DNA from: Desulfobacteraceae bacterium
GTDB taxonomy: Bacteria; Desulfobacterota; Desulfobacteria; Desulfobacterales; DAOWNP01
Direction of reading: 5' to 3'
DNA length: 11,496 nt
Assembly (NCBI GenBank): GCA_030642545.1
Contig: DAOWNP010000043.1
Span: forward strand, 1-11,496
In this document: piece after piece, positions 1-6,652 of the stretch
How positions within the stretch are numbered: the first letter of the stretch is position 1
Layout: each line of letters opens with the position of its first letter
Translations under genes and position numbers: made by a program
The notes under the pieces: generated by a model
What the model saw: the letters and a program-made list of their open reading frames with translations, nothing else
Told to the model about the DNA's origin: nothing
The model's database searches: none

Positions 1-1
1 C

Positions 2-109
2 CAGAATGATAATTTCAGGCGGCCAGGTCCTATACGTTTTACAGGGCGAAGTGAAGAAGACAGACCAATAACTCTTAAATTGAATGCTCTTGGATCTACT
101 GAATTATAA
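2..109 (+). CDS. C-terminal fragment of an unrecognised protein
   Basis: An open frame enters from the left edge and gives 35 residues before a TAA stop at 107-109. The readable end contains PGPIRFTGRSEEDRP and finishes NALGSTEL. It is hydrophilic, with no membrane segment or motif that I can assign to a family. The frame is stop-free from the edge, and its stop sits exactly against the stop of the convergent radical SAM gene, which supports it being a real gene end. It could still be a chance open frame because only 108 bases are visible. No function is proposed. Confidence 0.5.
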   Translation, partial: QNDNFRRPGPIRFTGRSEEDRPITLKLNALGSTEL

Positions 110-1126
110 AGGAAAAACTATTTTTATTTTGTCTTGAGATAGTGCTTTATCAGGGGAAATATTAACAGAGTTTAATGAAAACAGATTTTTAATTTTTTTA
201 ATATTTATATTTTTATTTCCTCTCATTTTAGAAATATCTCTATGGTTAACAAGCAGTGTAACTTCATCAAAAGAAGATTCTCTTTTTTTTATTAAAGAAA
301 CAGCTTTATCAAAAAAAATTTCAGAAAAAACAAGCTGCCCAAAAGCAGGGTGATACGGACCTGCAATAAGTGATTCTTTTTCCATATCTATTGATGCCTG
401 TAATCCAATTCTTATTACAGGAATATCATTCTTTTTTAAAAAAAGGTATATTTTTTTAACTAATGAGACAGCATGTTCCAGAGTTAAAGGGGTATATTTG
501 CCATTTTTGTACCATTTGGCAAGTAAACTTTGTTTTAAAATTAGTGTTGGATATATTCTCATAAAATCGGGTTTTAATAAAACAGCTTTATATGCGGTAG
601 ACATTGATCTGCTGTCATTGTCTTTGGGGAGACCTACCATCATTTGAAGACCGACTTCATAACCATGTTCTTTTAACATGTAGACTGCATTTTTTGTATC
701 ATCTGCTGTATGGCCTCTGTTTGAAGATAGAAGAACCTCATTGTTCATTGACTGCATTCCCAGTTCAATGGTTGATACAGGGAAATCTCTTATTATATCC
801 ATTGTTTTTTTACATATTGTTTCAGGTCGTGTTGAAAATCTTATTGTATCAACTTTACCCTGAATAATAAAATTACTGGCTTCTGTGAGTAAATATTTTA
901 TAAGCTTTTCATCAATACCTAAAAAAGTTCCTCCGTAAAAAGCAATTTGGCTTTTTTTTGAAAATTTATTATAACTTATAAATTTTTCAATATGTGCTCT
1001 TAAATGATTTCTTGCTATTTCTTTGCAATTTTTACTTGTTATTGCTGTTTGATTACAAAAGGTACATTTATGAGGACAGCCTAAATTTGGAATAAAAACA
1101 GGAATAATAAATCGGGAATTGTTCAT
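104..1126 (-). CDS. Radical SAM protein, Elp3-like without acetyltransferase domain
   Basis: This 340-residue protein should bind a [4Fe-4S] cluster and cleave S-adenosylmethionine; its substrate is unknown. The cluster motif is CPHKCTFC, with Cys17, Cys21 and Cys24 in the CX3CX2C spacing. Further radical SAM landmarks follow: YGGTF (64-68), a STRPETI stretch (98-104), ELGMQS (121-126), GLQMMVGLP (159-167) and RIYPT (190-194). The pattern resembles the radical SAM half of Elp3. The length leaves no room for the acetyltransferase domain of true Elp3. The start ATG overlaps the rnc stop as ATGA and has no clear ribosome binding site, which suggests translational coupling. Clostridia commonly carry a similar gene next to rnc, so the pairing looks conserved. 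Family call is strong; exact role is open (a tRNA-modification role would be inference). Confidence 0.85.
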   Translation of the reverse strand: MNNSRFIIPVFIPNLGCPHKCTFCNQTAITSKNCKEIARNHLRAHIEKFISYNKFSKKSQIAFYGGTFLGIDEKLIKYLLTEASNFIIQGKVDTIRFSTRPETICKKTMDIIRDFPVSTIELGMQSMNNEVLLSSNRGHTADDTKNAVYMLKEHGYEVGLQMMVGLPKDNDSRSMSTAYKAVLLKPDFMRIYPTLILKQSLLAKWYKNGKYTPLTLEHAVSLVKKIYLFLKKNDIPVIRIGLQASIDMEKESLIAGPYHPAFGQLVFSEIFFDKAVSLIKKRESSFDEVTLLVNHRDISKMRGNKNINIKKIKNLFSLNSVNISPDKALSQDKIKIVFPL

Positions 1127-1827
1127 TTAATTTTACTGTTATCAAGAAGTTTAATGGCTTTTTTTGCAGCATCCTGTTCGGCTATTTTTTTTGTTTTTCC
1201 AACACCTTTCGTATTGATAGAACATACACTCATTTTAACACAAAAAGTTTTATTATGATCAGGTCCCTGTTCATCAATTACTGAATAAACAGGCGTTATT
1301 TTATGAGTTGTTTGAATTAATTCTTGTAATTTACTTTTATAATCTCTGCCTGATTCAGCTATGCCTACGGATTTTATTGAAGAGTTGAAATGATAAGTAA
1401 TAACTGAAAATACTTTTTCAAATCCGGCATCTATGTATATAGCTGATATTATAGCTTCAAAAGTATCAGCAAGAATAGAGGGTTTTTTACTTCCTTTTGT
1501 TTGAATCTCACCTTTTCCTAAAAAAACAAAAGAACCAATATCTATACTGTTTGCTATTGAGGCAAGGCTGAATTCATTAACAAGATTTGCACGGGTTATG
1601 GAAAGCTCTCCTTCATTCATACAGGGATAAAGTTCCATTAAAATTTGTCCAATAATAAGATTAAGAACAGCATCGCCTAAAAATTCCAGACGTTCATTGC
1701 TTGTAATATTTTTATCAAAACTCTCATTTACATAAGATCTGTGATAAAGTGCATTTTTTAGAAGATTTTTATTTTTAAATTTATATGAAATATTTTTCTC
1801 AAGTATGGACAGGTCTTTTTTTTTCAT
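1123..1827 (-). CDS. rnc: Ribonuclease III
   Basis: RNase III cuts double-stranded RNA, notably in rRNA precursor processing and decay of structured mRNAs. This 234-residue protein has the usual bacterial length. The family signature NERLEFLGDAVL lies at 44-55, with Glu48 and Asp52 matching E. coli Glu41 and Asp45. Asp121 and Glu124 in ADTFEA match Asp114 and Glu117, so the metal-binding set is complete. A double-stranded-RNA-binding domain runs from about 162 to 230, beginning DYKSKLQELIQ and ending near EQDAAKKAIKLL. The ATG at 1825-1827 is the only plausible start, since no in-frame ATG, GTG or TTG lies just upstream. There is no strong Shine-Dalgarno sequence. It is third in the dksA cluster, 45 bp after the PHP gene, and overlaps the radical SAM gene by 4 bp. 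Confidence 0.95.
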   Translation of the reverse strand: MKKKDLSILEKNISYKFKNKNLLKNALYHRSYVNESFDKNITSNERLEFLGDAVLNLIIGQILMELYPCMNEGELSITRANLVNEFSLASIANSIDIGSFVFLGKGEIQTKGSKKPSILADTFEAIISAIYIDAGFEKVFSVITYHFNSSIKSVGIAESGRDYKSKLQELIQTTHKITPVYSVIDEQGPDHNKTFCVKMSVCSINTKGVGKTKKIAEQDAAKKAIKLLDNSKIK

Positions 1828-1872
1828 CTGTTTTTGTATGCAAATAGATAGTTTTGTAAAATCCTGATAAAC

Positions 1873-2742
1873 TTATATGGATTCGATTTTTTTTAAAATA
1901 TTTTTATATACAGAATACGGGATATTAAGATTTCCTTTTCCTGTTCCCATTTTAATATCAGGTTTTAATGAGCCATGAAAATCAGATCCTCCTGTAGGTA
2001 AAAGATCGTATTTTTCAGCTATATTAAAGTAATAAACAGTTTGTTGTTTAGTATGTTCGGAATAGTATACCTCTATTCCCATAAGCCCTTTGTTTTTAAG
2101 ATATTTTATGAGCTTTTCAAATAAATCCTGATCTTTTATATTTAAAAGTCCAGGGTGGGCTAAGACAGGAACTCCTCCTGCACAACGGATAATGTTTATG
2201 GCTTTGCTGCAATCAACTTTATATTTTTCAATATAGGCAGCTTTCCCTTTTGCAAGATATTTGTCAAAAGCTTCTTTTATTGAATTTGAAAAACCTTTTT
2301 TAACCATTAAACCAGCTATATGAGGTCGTCCTAACTGCCCATTGCCTGAATATTGGCAAACTTCATCCATAGACAAATCAATTCCAAGCTGGTTAAGTTT
2401 TTTTATGATTTTGGGATTTCTGTCTTTTCTTGCTTTTTGAAGTTTATCTAATGTTTTGTTTAAGGCTTCATCATCTATTTTTATGGCATAACCGAGTACA
2501 TGAAGACTTCCTGATTTGTCTAAGAAATCAGGTGGCGAAGTACTTATTTCAACTCCGGTAAGAAGCTTTACAGGAGACAGGCGTTTACTTTGAATAAGTT
2601 TTTTTATACCATCTATAGAGTCATGATCTGTTATCGCAATAACTGACAGATTTAAAGATTCAGCAAGATCTAAAATTTCATAAGGACTTAATGTTCCGTC
2701 TGAGTCAGTGGAATGTATATGAAGATCAATCTTTTTTTCCAT
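1873..2742 (-). CDS. PHP-domain metal-dependent phosphoesterase (TrpH/YciV type)
   Basis: A 289-residue PHP-superfamily phosphoesterase. Counting from the ATG at 2742, the metal-binding motifs are DLHIHSTDSDG (6-16), ITDHD (37-41), GVEIS (63-67), GRPHIA (137-142), LAHPG (193-197) and a C-terminal GGSDFHG. This layout matches the COG0613 group. In that group E. coli YciV (RNase AM) trims 5' ends of rRNA and other members release phosphate from 3',5'-nucleotide bisphosphates. Either activity is possible here and the sequence does not decide between them. A TTG at 2754 in the same frame would add four residues and overlap the dksA stop. The ATG, one base after that stop, is preferred because it gives the usual N-terminus close to the first metal motif. 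Lying between dksA and rnc, a role in RNA metabolism is attractive but inferred. Confidence 0.85.
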   Translation of the reverse strand: MEKKIDLHIHSTDSDGTLSPYEILDLAESLNLSVIAITDHDSIDGIKKLIQSKRLSPVKLLTGVEISTSPPDFLDKSGSLHVLGYAIKIDDEALNKTLDKLQKARKDRNPKIIKKLNQLGIDLSMDEVCQYSGNGQLGRPHIAGLMVKKGFSNSIKEAFDKYLAKGKAAYIEKYKVDCSKAINIIRCAGGVPVLAHPGLLNIKDQDLFEKLIKYLKNKGLMGIEVYYSEHTKQQTVYYFNIAEKYDLLPTGGSDFHGSLKPDIKMGTGKGNLNIPYSVYKNILKKIESI

Positions 2743-2743
2743 A

Positions 2744-3106
2744 TTAAATGCCAAGTGCTTTTTCCATAGCTTCTTCTTTTGTTTTACAAAGAATACACTG
2801 AGTTGTTACCGGTCTTGCTTTTAATCTTTCTATAGAGATATCTTCATCACATGATTCACATATTCCAAATGTATTATTTTCTATTCGTCCCAGAGCTTTT
2901 TTTATTTTTTTGATAAGCTTATGTTCTCTATCTCTAATTCTAAGCATAAAATTACGATTTTCTTCATGAGATGCTCTGTCTGTAGGATCTGGAAAATTTT
3001 CTTTAACAACAATCATACCTGAAACAGTATCATCTGCCTGATCAAGAAGACTTTCGAGCCGTTTTGTAAGAAGCTCTTTAAAATATTGTATATCTTCCTT
3101 CTTCAT
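2744..3106 (-). CDS. dksA: RNA polymerase-binding transcription factor DksA
   Basis: DksA binds the RNA polymerase secondary channel and works with (p)ppGpp to adjust rRNA and amino-acid-biosynthesis promoters. The protein is 120 residues, shorter than E. coli DksA (151) by loss of N-terminal sequence. The coiled-coil tip is intact: FPDPTDRAS, with Asp40 and Asp43 matching the key tip residues Asp71 and Asp74 and Ala45 matching Ala76. The C-terminal zinc finger is CESC (Cys83, Cys86) plus CILC (Cys104, Cys107), so it is the four-cysteine zinc form. IRDREHKLIKKIKKAL is the conserved second helix. The ATG at 3104-3106 is preceded by a purine-rich AAAAGGG. It is the first gene of the minus-strand cluster. 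The tip residues favour genuine DksA over a short TraR-like protein. Confidence 0.9.
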   Translation of the reverse strand: MKKEDIQYFKELLTKRLESLLDQADDTVSGMIVVKENFPDPTDRASHEENRNFMLRIRDREHKLIKKIKKALGRIENNTFGICESCDEDISIERLKARPVTTQCILCKTKEEAMEKALGI

Positions 3107-3151
3107 ACTAAAAAACCCTTTTTATTTGTTTTTTTTTATATTATTTAAAGA

Positions 3152-3176
3152 TTGATAATGCTATTTGTATTATCAA
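3152..3176. promoter_or_regulatory. Perfect inverted repeat upstream of dksA, candidate operator
   Basis: TTGATAAT (3152-3159) and ATTATCAA (3169-3176) are exact reverse complements separated by 9 bases. They lie 46-70 bp before the dksA start, in the divergent gap shared with the flavoprotein gene. The inner GATAAT and ATTATC hexamers resemble Fur-box half sites, but the spacing is 9 rather than 7. The symmetry is seen directly; the regulatory role is inferred. AT-rich DNA yields some palindromes by chance. Confidence 0.4.
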
Positions 3177-3300
3177 AATAGAAAATAATAATATATCAGT
3201 AGAAATGTTTTGTGTAAAGGTTAAAAAATTAAATTCATTTTTGTTTCTTATATTGTAAGAAAAATTTTAAGAAATGAGGACAAAAAGTTAAAACTAATAA

Positions 3301-3305
3301 AGGAG
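3301..3305 (+). promoter_or_regulatory. Ribosome binding site of the flavoprotein gene
   Basis: AGGAG, within AAAGGAG, lies 7 bases before the ATG at 3313. This is near-ideal spacing and fixes that start. Confidence 0.8.
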
Positions 3306-3312
3306 AACCTAA

Positions 3313-4653
3313 ATGAAATTTTTAATTATAGGTGGTGATGCTGCCGGAATGAGTGCTGCCAGCAGGGCAAAAAGAAATATGGCTGATATGGAAATTACTG
3401 TTTTAGAAAAAACAAATGATGTTTCATATAGTGCATGCGGTATGCCGTATAATATTGCAAACCCTGAAAGAGATATTGAGGATCTTGTTGTAAGGCAAGC
3501 CAGTGTTTTCAGGAAAAAACAGGGGATTAATCTTTTTACCGGGTATTTTGTCGAAAAAATTAATTCAACAGATAAAAAAGTTTCAGGAACTACAGATCAG
3601 GGAAATCAGTTTGAGTTTTCCTATGACAAATTATTGATTGCAACAGGTGGGTCTCCTGTCATCCCAGATATTCCCGGCTTTAATCTTCCAGGAGTTATGG
3701 CATTAAAAAACCTTGATCATGGCAGAAAAATTAAAGCATATATTAAAAAAAACAGAGTCAAAAAAGTTGTTATTATTGGAATGGGTTATATAGGTCTTGA
3801 GATGTGTGAAGCTCTTCAAGAACAATCAATTGAGGTAAGTATGGTAAAACCGGGCAAGACTTTTCTTCCATGGATGGATAGTGAGCTCTCAGATATTGTT
3901 AAAAAAGAAATCAAGTATTATAAAGTTAAAATTTATGCTGGATATCCAATAGACAGAATTGAATCTGATAACAGCAAATTAAAAGTAATATGTACCGGAT
4001 TAACGCTTGAAGCTGATATGGTACTAATTGCTATTGGTGTAAAGCCAAATAGTGAACTGGCTGTAAATGCAGGAATTAAAATTGGAATAAACCATTCAAT
4101 TGCTGTAGACAGTCATCTCCTGACATCTGATAATAACATATATGCTGCTGGTGATTGTGCAGATGCAAACCATATCGTTACAGGAGAAAAAACATGGATT
4201 CCGCTTGCACTAAGAGCAAACAGAGCTGGCTGGGCAGTAGCTGATAATGTATCTGGGAAAAACATGGAACTTCCCGGAATTGTTGGTACAGCTGTATTTA
4301 AAGTATTTAATCTTGAGATTGCCCGTGCCGGCCTTACTGAAAAAGAAGCAAAGAAATATGGGTTTAATCCGGTATCTGTTACCATAAAAACAAGCTCTCG
4401 TGCTCATGCTCATCCCGGTTCATCAACTATATGGATTCATATAACAGGAGATAAAAAATCAGGTCGTCTTCTTGGTGTGCAAATGGCAGGAAAAGAAGGT
4501 GTTGCTCATAGAATTAATGCAGTTGCAGTAGCACTTCATACTCACATGACTGTTGATCAGTTCAGTCAAACGGACCTTGCTTATGCACCTCCGTTTGGAC
4601 CGGTTTGGGATCCTTTATTAACTGCAGCTAATCAGCTTTTGAAAAAGTTATAG
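3313..4653 (+). CDS. FAD-dependent NAD(P)H disulfide oxidoreductase, CoA-disulfide reductase type
   Basis: This 446-residue flavoprotein belongs to the single-cysteine group that includes CoA-disulfide reductase, NADH oxidase and NADH:polysulfide/persulfide reductase. The N-terminal FAD-binding loop is GGDAAGMSAA (7-16). The redox-active Cys42 lies in SYSACGMPY, the group's SXXXCG motif. The NAD(P)H-binding loop is GMGYIG (156-161). AAGDCAD (around 278-284) binds the flavin. The C-terminal dimerisation domain ends with YAPPFGPVWDPL, typical of this group. There is no C-terminal rhodanese domain, unlike some persulfide reductases. It would reduce a thiol disulfide, a per/polysulfide or oxygen with NAD(P)H in the cytoplasm; the sequence does not choose. 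It appears monocistronic, divergent from dksA and separated from amt by a long gap. In an anaerobe a role in sulfur or redox homeostasis is plausible. Confidence 0.85.
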   Translation: MKFLIIGGDAAGMSAASRAKRNMADMEITVLEKTNDVSYSACGMPYNIANPERDIEDLVVRQASVFRKKQGINLFTGYFVEKINSTDKKVSGTTDQGNQFEFSYDKLLIATGGSPVIPDIPGFNLPGVMALKNLDHGRKIKAYIKKNRVKKVVIIGMGYIGLEMCEALQEQSIEVSMVKPGKTFLPWMDSELSDIVKKEIKYYKVKIYAGYPIDRIESDNSKLKVICTGLTLEADMVLIAIGVKPNSELAVNAGIKIGINHSIAVDSHLLTSDNNIYAAGDCADANHIVTGEKTWIPLALRANRAGWAVADNVSGKNMELPGIVGTAVFKVFNLEIARAGLTEKEAKKYGFNPVSVTIKTSSRAHAHPGSSTIWIHITGDKKSGRLLGVQMAGKEGVAHRINAVAVALHTHMTVDQFSQTDLAYAPPFGPVWDPLLTAANQLLKKL

Positions 4654-4674
4654 ACTGCTTTATATGAAAATGAT

Positions 4675-4726
4675 GAATTATGAATGGTAAATTATGAATT
4701 AAGGAATTCTACTAATTTATAATTTG
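4675..4726. repeat. AT-rich direct and inverted repeat after the flavoprotein gene
   Basis: AATTATGAAT occurs twice (4676-4685 and 4690-4699). The second copy is also the left arm of a 14-bp inverted repeat, 4688-4701 against 4713-4726, with an 11-base loop. In RNA this stem pairs throughout if two G-U wobbles are allowed. It begins 35 bases after the stop codon. It could act as a weak terminator or 3'-end stabiliser, but it is AT-only and lacks a following T-run. It may equally be part of a dispersed repeat. Confidence 0.45.
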
Positions 4727-4787
4727 CCAGTAAGCTTTATTTAATTTTCATGCTTCGTTGTGCCTGTCAGGGCATGGGTGTCACATC

Positions 4788-4901
4788 GTATGTTCCGGAA
4801 ATATTAGCGAACACACTGATTTTACTAAACCATTCTATCAGATACTCATTTAATAAAATCAAATAGCTACAAGGCATAAAAACAAGCTAACTGGAACATA
4901 C
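4788..4901. repeat. Nested imperfect palindrome, possible MITE/REP-like element or structured RNA
   Basis: Three stems nest inside one another. The outer stem pairs GTATGTTCCGG (4788-4798) with CTGGAACATAC (4891-4901), 11 bp with one wobble. The middle stem pairs TTAGC (4804-4808) with GCTAA (4886-4890). The inner stem pairs TGATTTTACTAAA (4817-4829) with TTTAATAAAATCA (4849-4861), 12 of 13 positions. All three are mutually compatible, which is unlikely by chance. No transposase or clear target duplication is visible. The nature of the element is inferred: a small non-autonomous mobile repeat, a decayed insertion, or a folded transcript. Confidence 0.45.
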
Positions 4902-5008
4902 ATTTTAAATATCTTGATGATTTAAGTACGGGAAAGAAGAAATTTTCATTCCGCAGGCAACCTGTCGCCTTAATCCCTATAATTTTATCCTTGTTTTTTA
5001 AAGTTATA

Positions 5009-5166
5009 ACATATTTGTGCTTTATGTAAAACAAACTTCTTACAAATATGTATTTCCCTTTAAGTATTTTACAAATCTGTATATGCGTTTATGTCTTTCT
5101 GAGAGTTTTGACATTAGTTGAGTATTTATTATTATATGTTATTTCAGATAGATATACATAGCTGTA
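5009..5166. promoter_or_regulatory. Repeated TACA-N4-TGTA palindromes upstream of amt, candidate activator sites
   Basis: TACA-N4-TGTA occurs at 5041-5052, 5070-5081 and 5155-5166. A slightly shorter relative, ACA-N4-TGT, is at 5009-5018. The 5041 and 5070 copies also share flanks, TTACAAAT-N-TGTAT. Their centres lie about 50, 136, 165 and 198 bp upstream of the transcription start predicted from the -24/-12 promoter. The three distal sites fall in the usual range for sigma-54 activator binding. They are unlike the GC-rich NtrC site of enterobacteria, so the protein that binds them is unknown. Confidence 0.5.
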
Positions 5167-5184
5167 TTTGTGTATATTGTTTAA

Positions 5185-5200
5185 TGGCACTTTGTTTGCA
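5185..5200 (+). promoter_or_regulatory. Sigma-54 (-24/-12) promoter of the amt-glnB-glnD operon
   Basis: TGGCAC (5185-5190), five bases, then TTGCA (5196-5200) matches the RpoN consensus TGGCAC-N5-TTGCA exactly, with GG and GC separated by the required 10 bp. The predicted start of transcription is near 5211, giving a leader of about 127 bases. Sigma-54 control of ammonium transporter/P-II operons is well established in proteobacteria, which supports the call. Confidence 0.85.
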
Positions 5201-5322
5201 TATGAGGATAAATAGAAGTTTTTGTGATTATCATTTGTATGAATTGATTAGTATTTGCGGCTTTTTTAGATATTTAAAGCTTATGTTGTGATCTCGTTAA
5301 TATTTGTTGTTAAAAATAGTTT

Positions 5323-5328
5323 AAGGAG
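5323..5328 (+). promoter_or_regulatory. Ribosome binding site of amt
   Basis: AAGGAG lies 9 bases before the ATG at 5338. It supports this start, which also yields a good signal peptide. Confidence 0.75.
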
Positions 5329-5337
5329 TTTAGAAAG

Positions 5338-6633
5338 ATGAAAATTAAAAGTGTATTTTTGTTATTTATACTGTTATTTATACCATGCTCATCCGTATTT
5401 GCCGGAGAAGGAGTATTAAATTCAGGGGATACAGCCTGGATAATTATGTCAACGGCTCTTGTGATGATGATGACTCCTGCTGGTTTGGCTATGTTTTATG
5501 GGGGAATGTCACGACATAAAAACCTGCTAAATACTTTTGGTATGACATTTGTTGCTTATTGTATTGTCAGTGTAATATGGGTATTATGGGGTTATTCACT
5601 TGCTTTTGGAGAGAGTTCAGGTACGTTAATAGGAAACCTGCAACATCTTTTTCTATCAGGAATAGATATAAATAGTGTTTCAGGATCAATTCCTACTCTT
5701 TTGTTTGTTGTTTTTCAGATGACATTTGCATGTATTACTGTTGCATTGATTCTTGGGTCTGTAGTAGGACGTATGAAATTTTCATCGTGGATTGTTTTTG
5801 TTGTATTGTGGGTCACATTTATTTATACACCTGTTTGCAACTGGGTCTGGGGAGGTGGATGGTTAGATGGTATAGGAGCACTTGATTTTGCAGGTGGAAA
5901 TGTTGTTCATATAAATGCAGGAGTGGCTGGTCTTGTTCTTTCTCTTGTACTTGGCAAACGAACAGGATATGGCACGGAACCAATGTTTCCATCAAGTGTT
6001 GCATTTACCTCTGTAGGTGCAGCTCTTTTATGGTTTGGGTGGTTTGGCTTTAATGCTGGCAGTACCCTTGCTGCAAACGGGCTTGCTGCTTCAGCTTTTA
6101 TTGTTACAAATACATCAGCTGCAATGGGTGCTCTTGGATGGATGGTTGCAGAATGGTTTTATAATAAAAAACCAACTATTCTTGGCATAGCTTCAGGTGT
6201 AGTTGCAGGTCTTGTGGGAATTACACCGGCAGCAGGATTTGTAACTCTTTCTGCATCGCTTATTATTGGTCTTGTAGCTGGCATTATTGGTTTTTTTAGT
6301 GTAGCTGTTATAAAACAGAAAATAGGTTATGATGATTCTCTTGATGCATTTGGAGTTCATGGTGTTTGTGGTATGTGGGGAGCAATCGCTACTGGTTTAT
6401 TTGCGTGCCCGTCAATTACAGAAGGGGCAAGAGGTTTTTTTTATGGAAATCCGGGACAGGTTTGGATACAGTTTATATCTATAGTAGCGACTGTTGCATT
6501 TAGTGCTATTGGAACTTTGATAGTGGTTTATATAACAAAAATATTAACAGGCGGTCTGCGGGTTACAAAAGAAGATGAAGTTATTGGACTTGATAATTCA
6601 CTACATGGCGAAAGAGCTTTTGATATAGATTAA
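5338..6633 (+). CDS. amt: Ammonium transporter Amt/AmtB
   Basis: This 431-residue inner-membrane protein forms a trimeric channel for ammonium. Residues 1-22 form a signal peptide, basic then hydrophobic, ending SVFA before GEGV, as in many bacterial Amt proteins. The mature part has about eleven hydrophobic spans. Family landmarks are MMMTPAGLAMFYGG early in the protein, GALDFAGGNVVHINAG with Asp183 and His191 (matching E. coli Asp160 and His168), and DAFGVHG with His341 (matching His318). Asp183 and the twin histidines of the conduction pore are therefore intact. The C-terminal tail, GGLRVTKEDEVIGLDNSLHG, is the conserved cytoplasmic segment that contacts P-II proteins. It is first in the operon, 19 bp before glnB, downstream of a sigma-54 promoter. 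Expression under nitrogen limitation and gating by the neighbouring P-II protein are expected from known systems. Confidence 0.97.
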   Translation: MKIKSVFLLFILLFIPCSSVFAGEGVLNSGDTAWIIMSTALVMMMTPAGLAMFYGGMSRHKNLLNTFGMTFVAYCIVSVIWVLWGYSLAFGESSGTLIGNLQHLFLSGIDINSVSGSIPTLLFVVFQMTFACITVALILGSVVGRMKFSSWIVFVVLWVTFIYTPVCNWVWGGGWLDGIGALDFAGGNVVHINAGVAGLVLSLVLGKRTGYGTEPMFPSSVAFTSVGAALLWFGWFGFNAGSTLAANGLAASAFIVTNTSAAMGALGWMVAEWFYNKKPTILGIASGVVAGLVGITPAAGFVTLSASLIIGLVAGIIGFFSVAVIKQKIGYDDSLDAFGVHGVCGMWGAIATGLFACPSITEGARGFFYGNPGQVWIQFISIVATVAFSAIGTLIVVYITKILTGGLRVTKEDEVIGLDNSLHGERAFDID

Positions 6634-6652
6634 TTAAGGAGAGTATATATAA

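Larger units (their letters stand above)
4654..5337. other. 684-bp gene-free stretch before the nitrogen operon
   Basis: No convincing coding frame lies here. The left half holds an AT-rich inverted repeat and a nested palindromic element, listed separately. Nothing clear is visible from about 4902 to 5008 except a short CAGG-CAA-CCTG hairpin at 4954-4964. The right half holds the regulatory region of amt: TACA-N4-TGTA palindromes, a -24/-12 promoter and a leader of about 127 bases. Confidence 0.7.

Noticed and set aside
604..867. Open frame on the plus strand opposite the radical SAM gene, and similar antisense frames opposite amt, glnB, glnD and the flavoprotein
   Set aside because: All lie inside strongly supported genes, have no ribosome binding sites or family motifs, and are shadows of the coding strand.
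4750..4866. A 38-codon plus-strand open frame beginning MLRCACQG in the long intergenic region
   Set aside because: It has no ribosome binding site, overlaps the left arms and inner stem of the palindromic element, and has no recognisable family. It is more likely part of a repeat than a gene.
4954..4964. CAGG-CAA-CCTG as a terminator
   Set aside because: A 4-bp stem without a T-run is too weak, and it lies 300 bases beyond the nearest upstream gene.
5108..5138. A perfect TTGACA -35 box upstream of amt
   Set aside because: The available -10 candidates (TATTAT after 13 bp, TATATG after 19 bp) are badly spaced. The sigma-54 site downstream explains the operon better.
5260..5280. GCTTT/AAAGC hairpin in the amt leader as a riboswitch or terminator
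   Set aside because: The stem is only 5 bp, with no T-run and no recognisable aptamer motif. It is expected by chance in AT-rich sequence.
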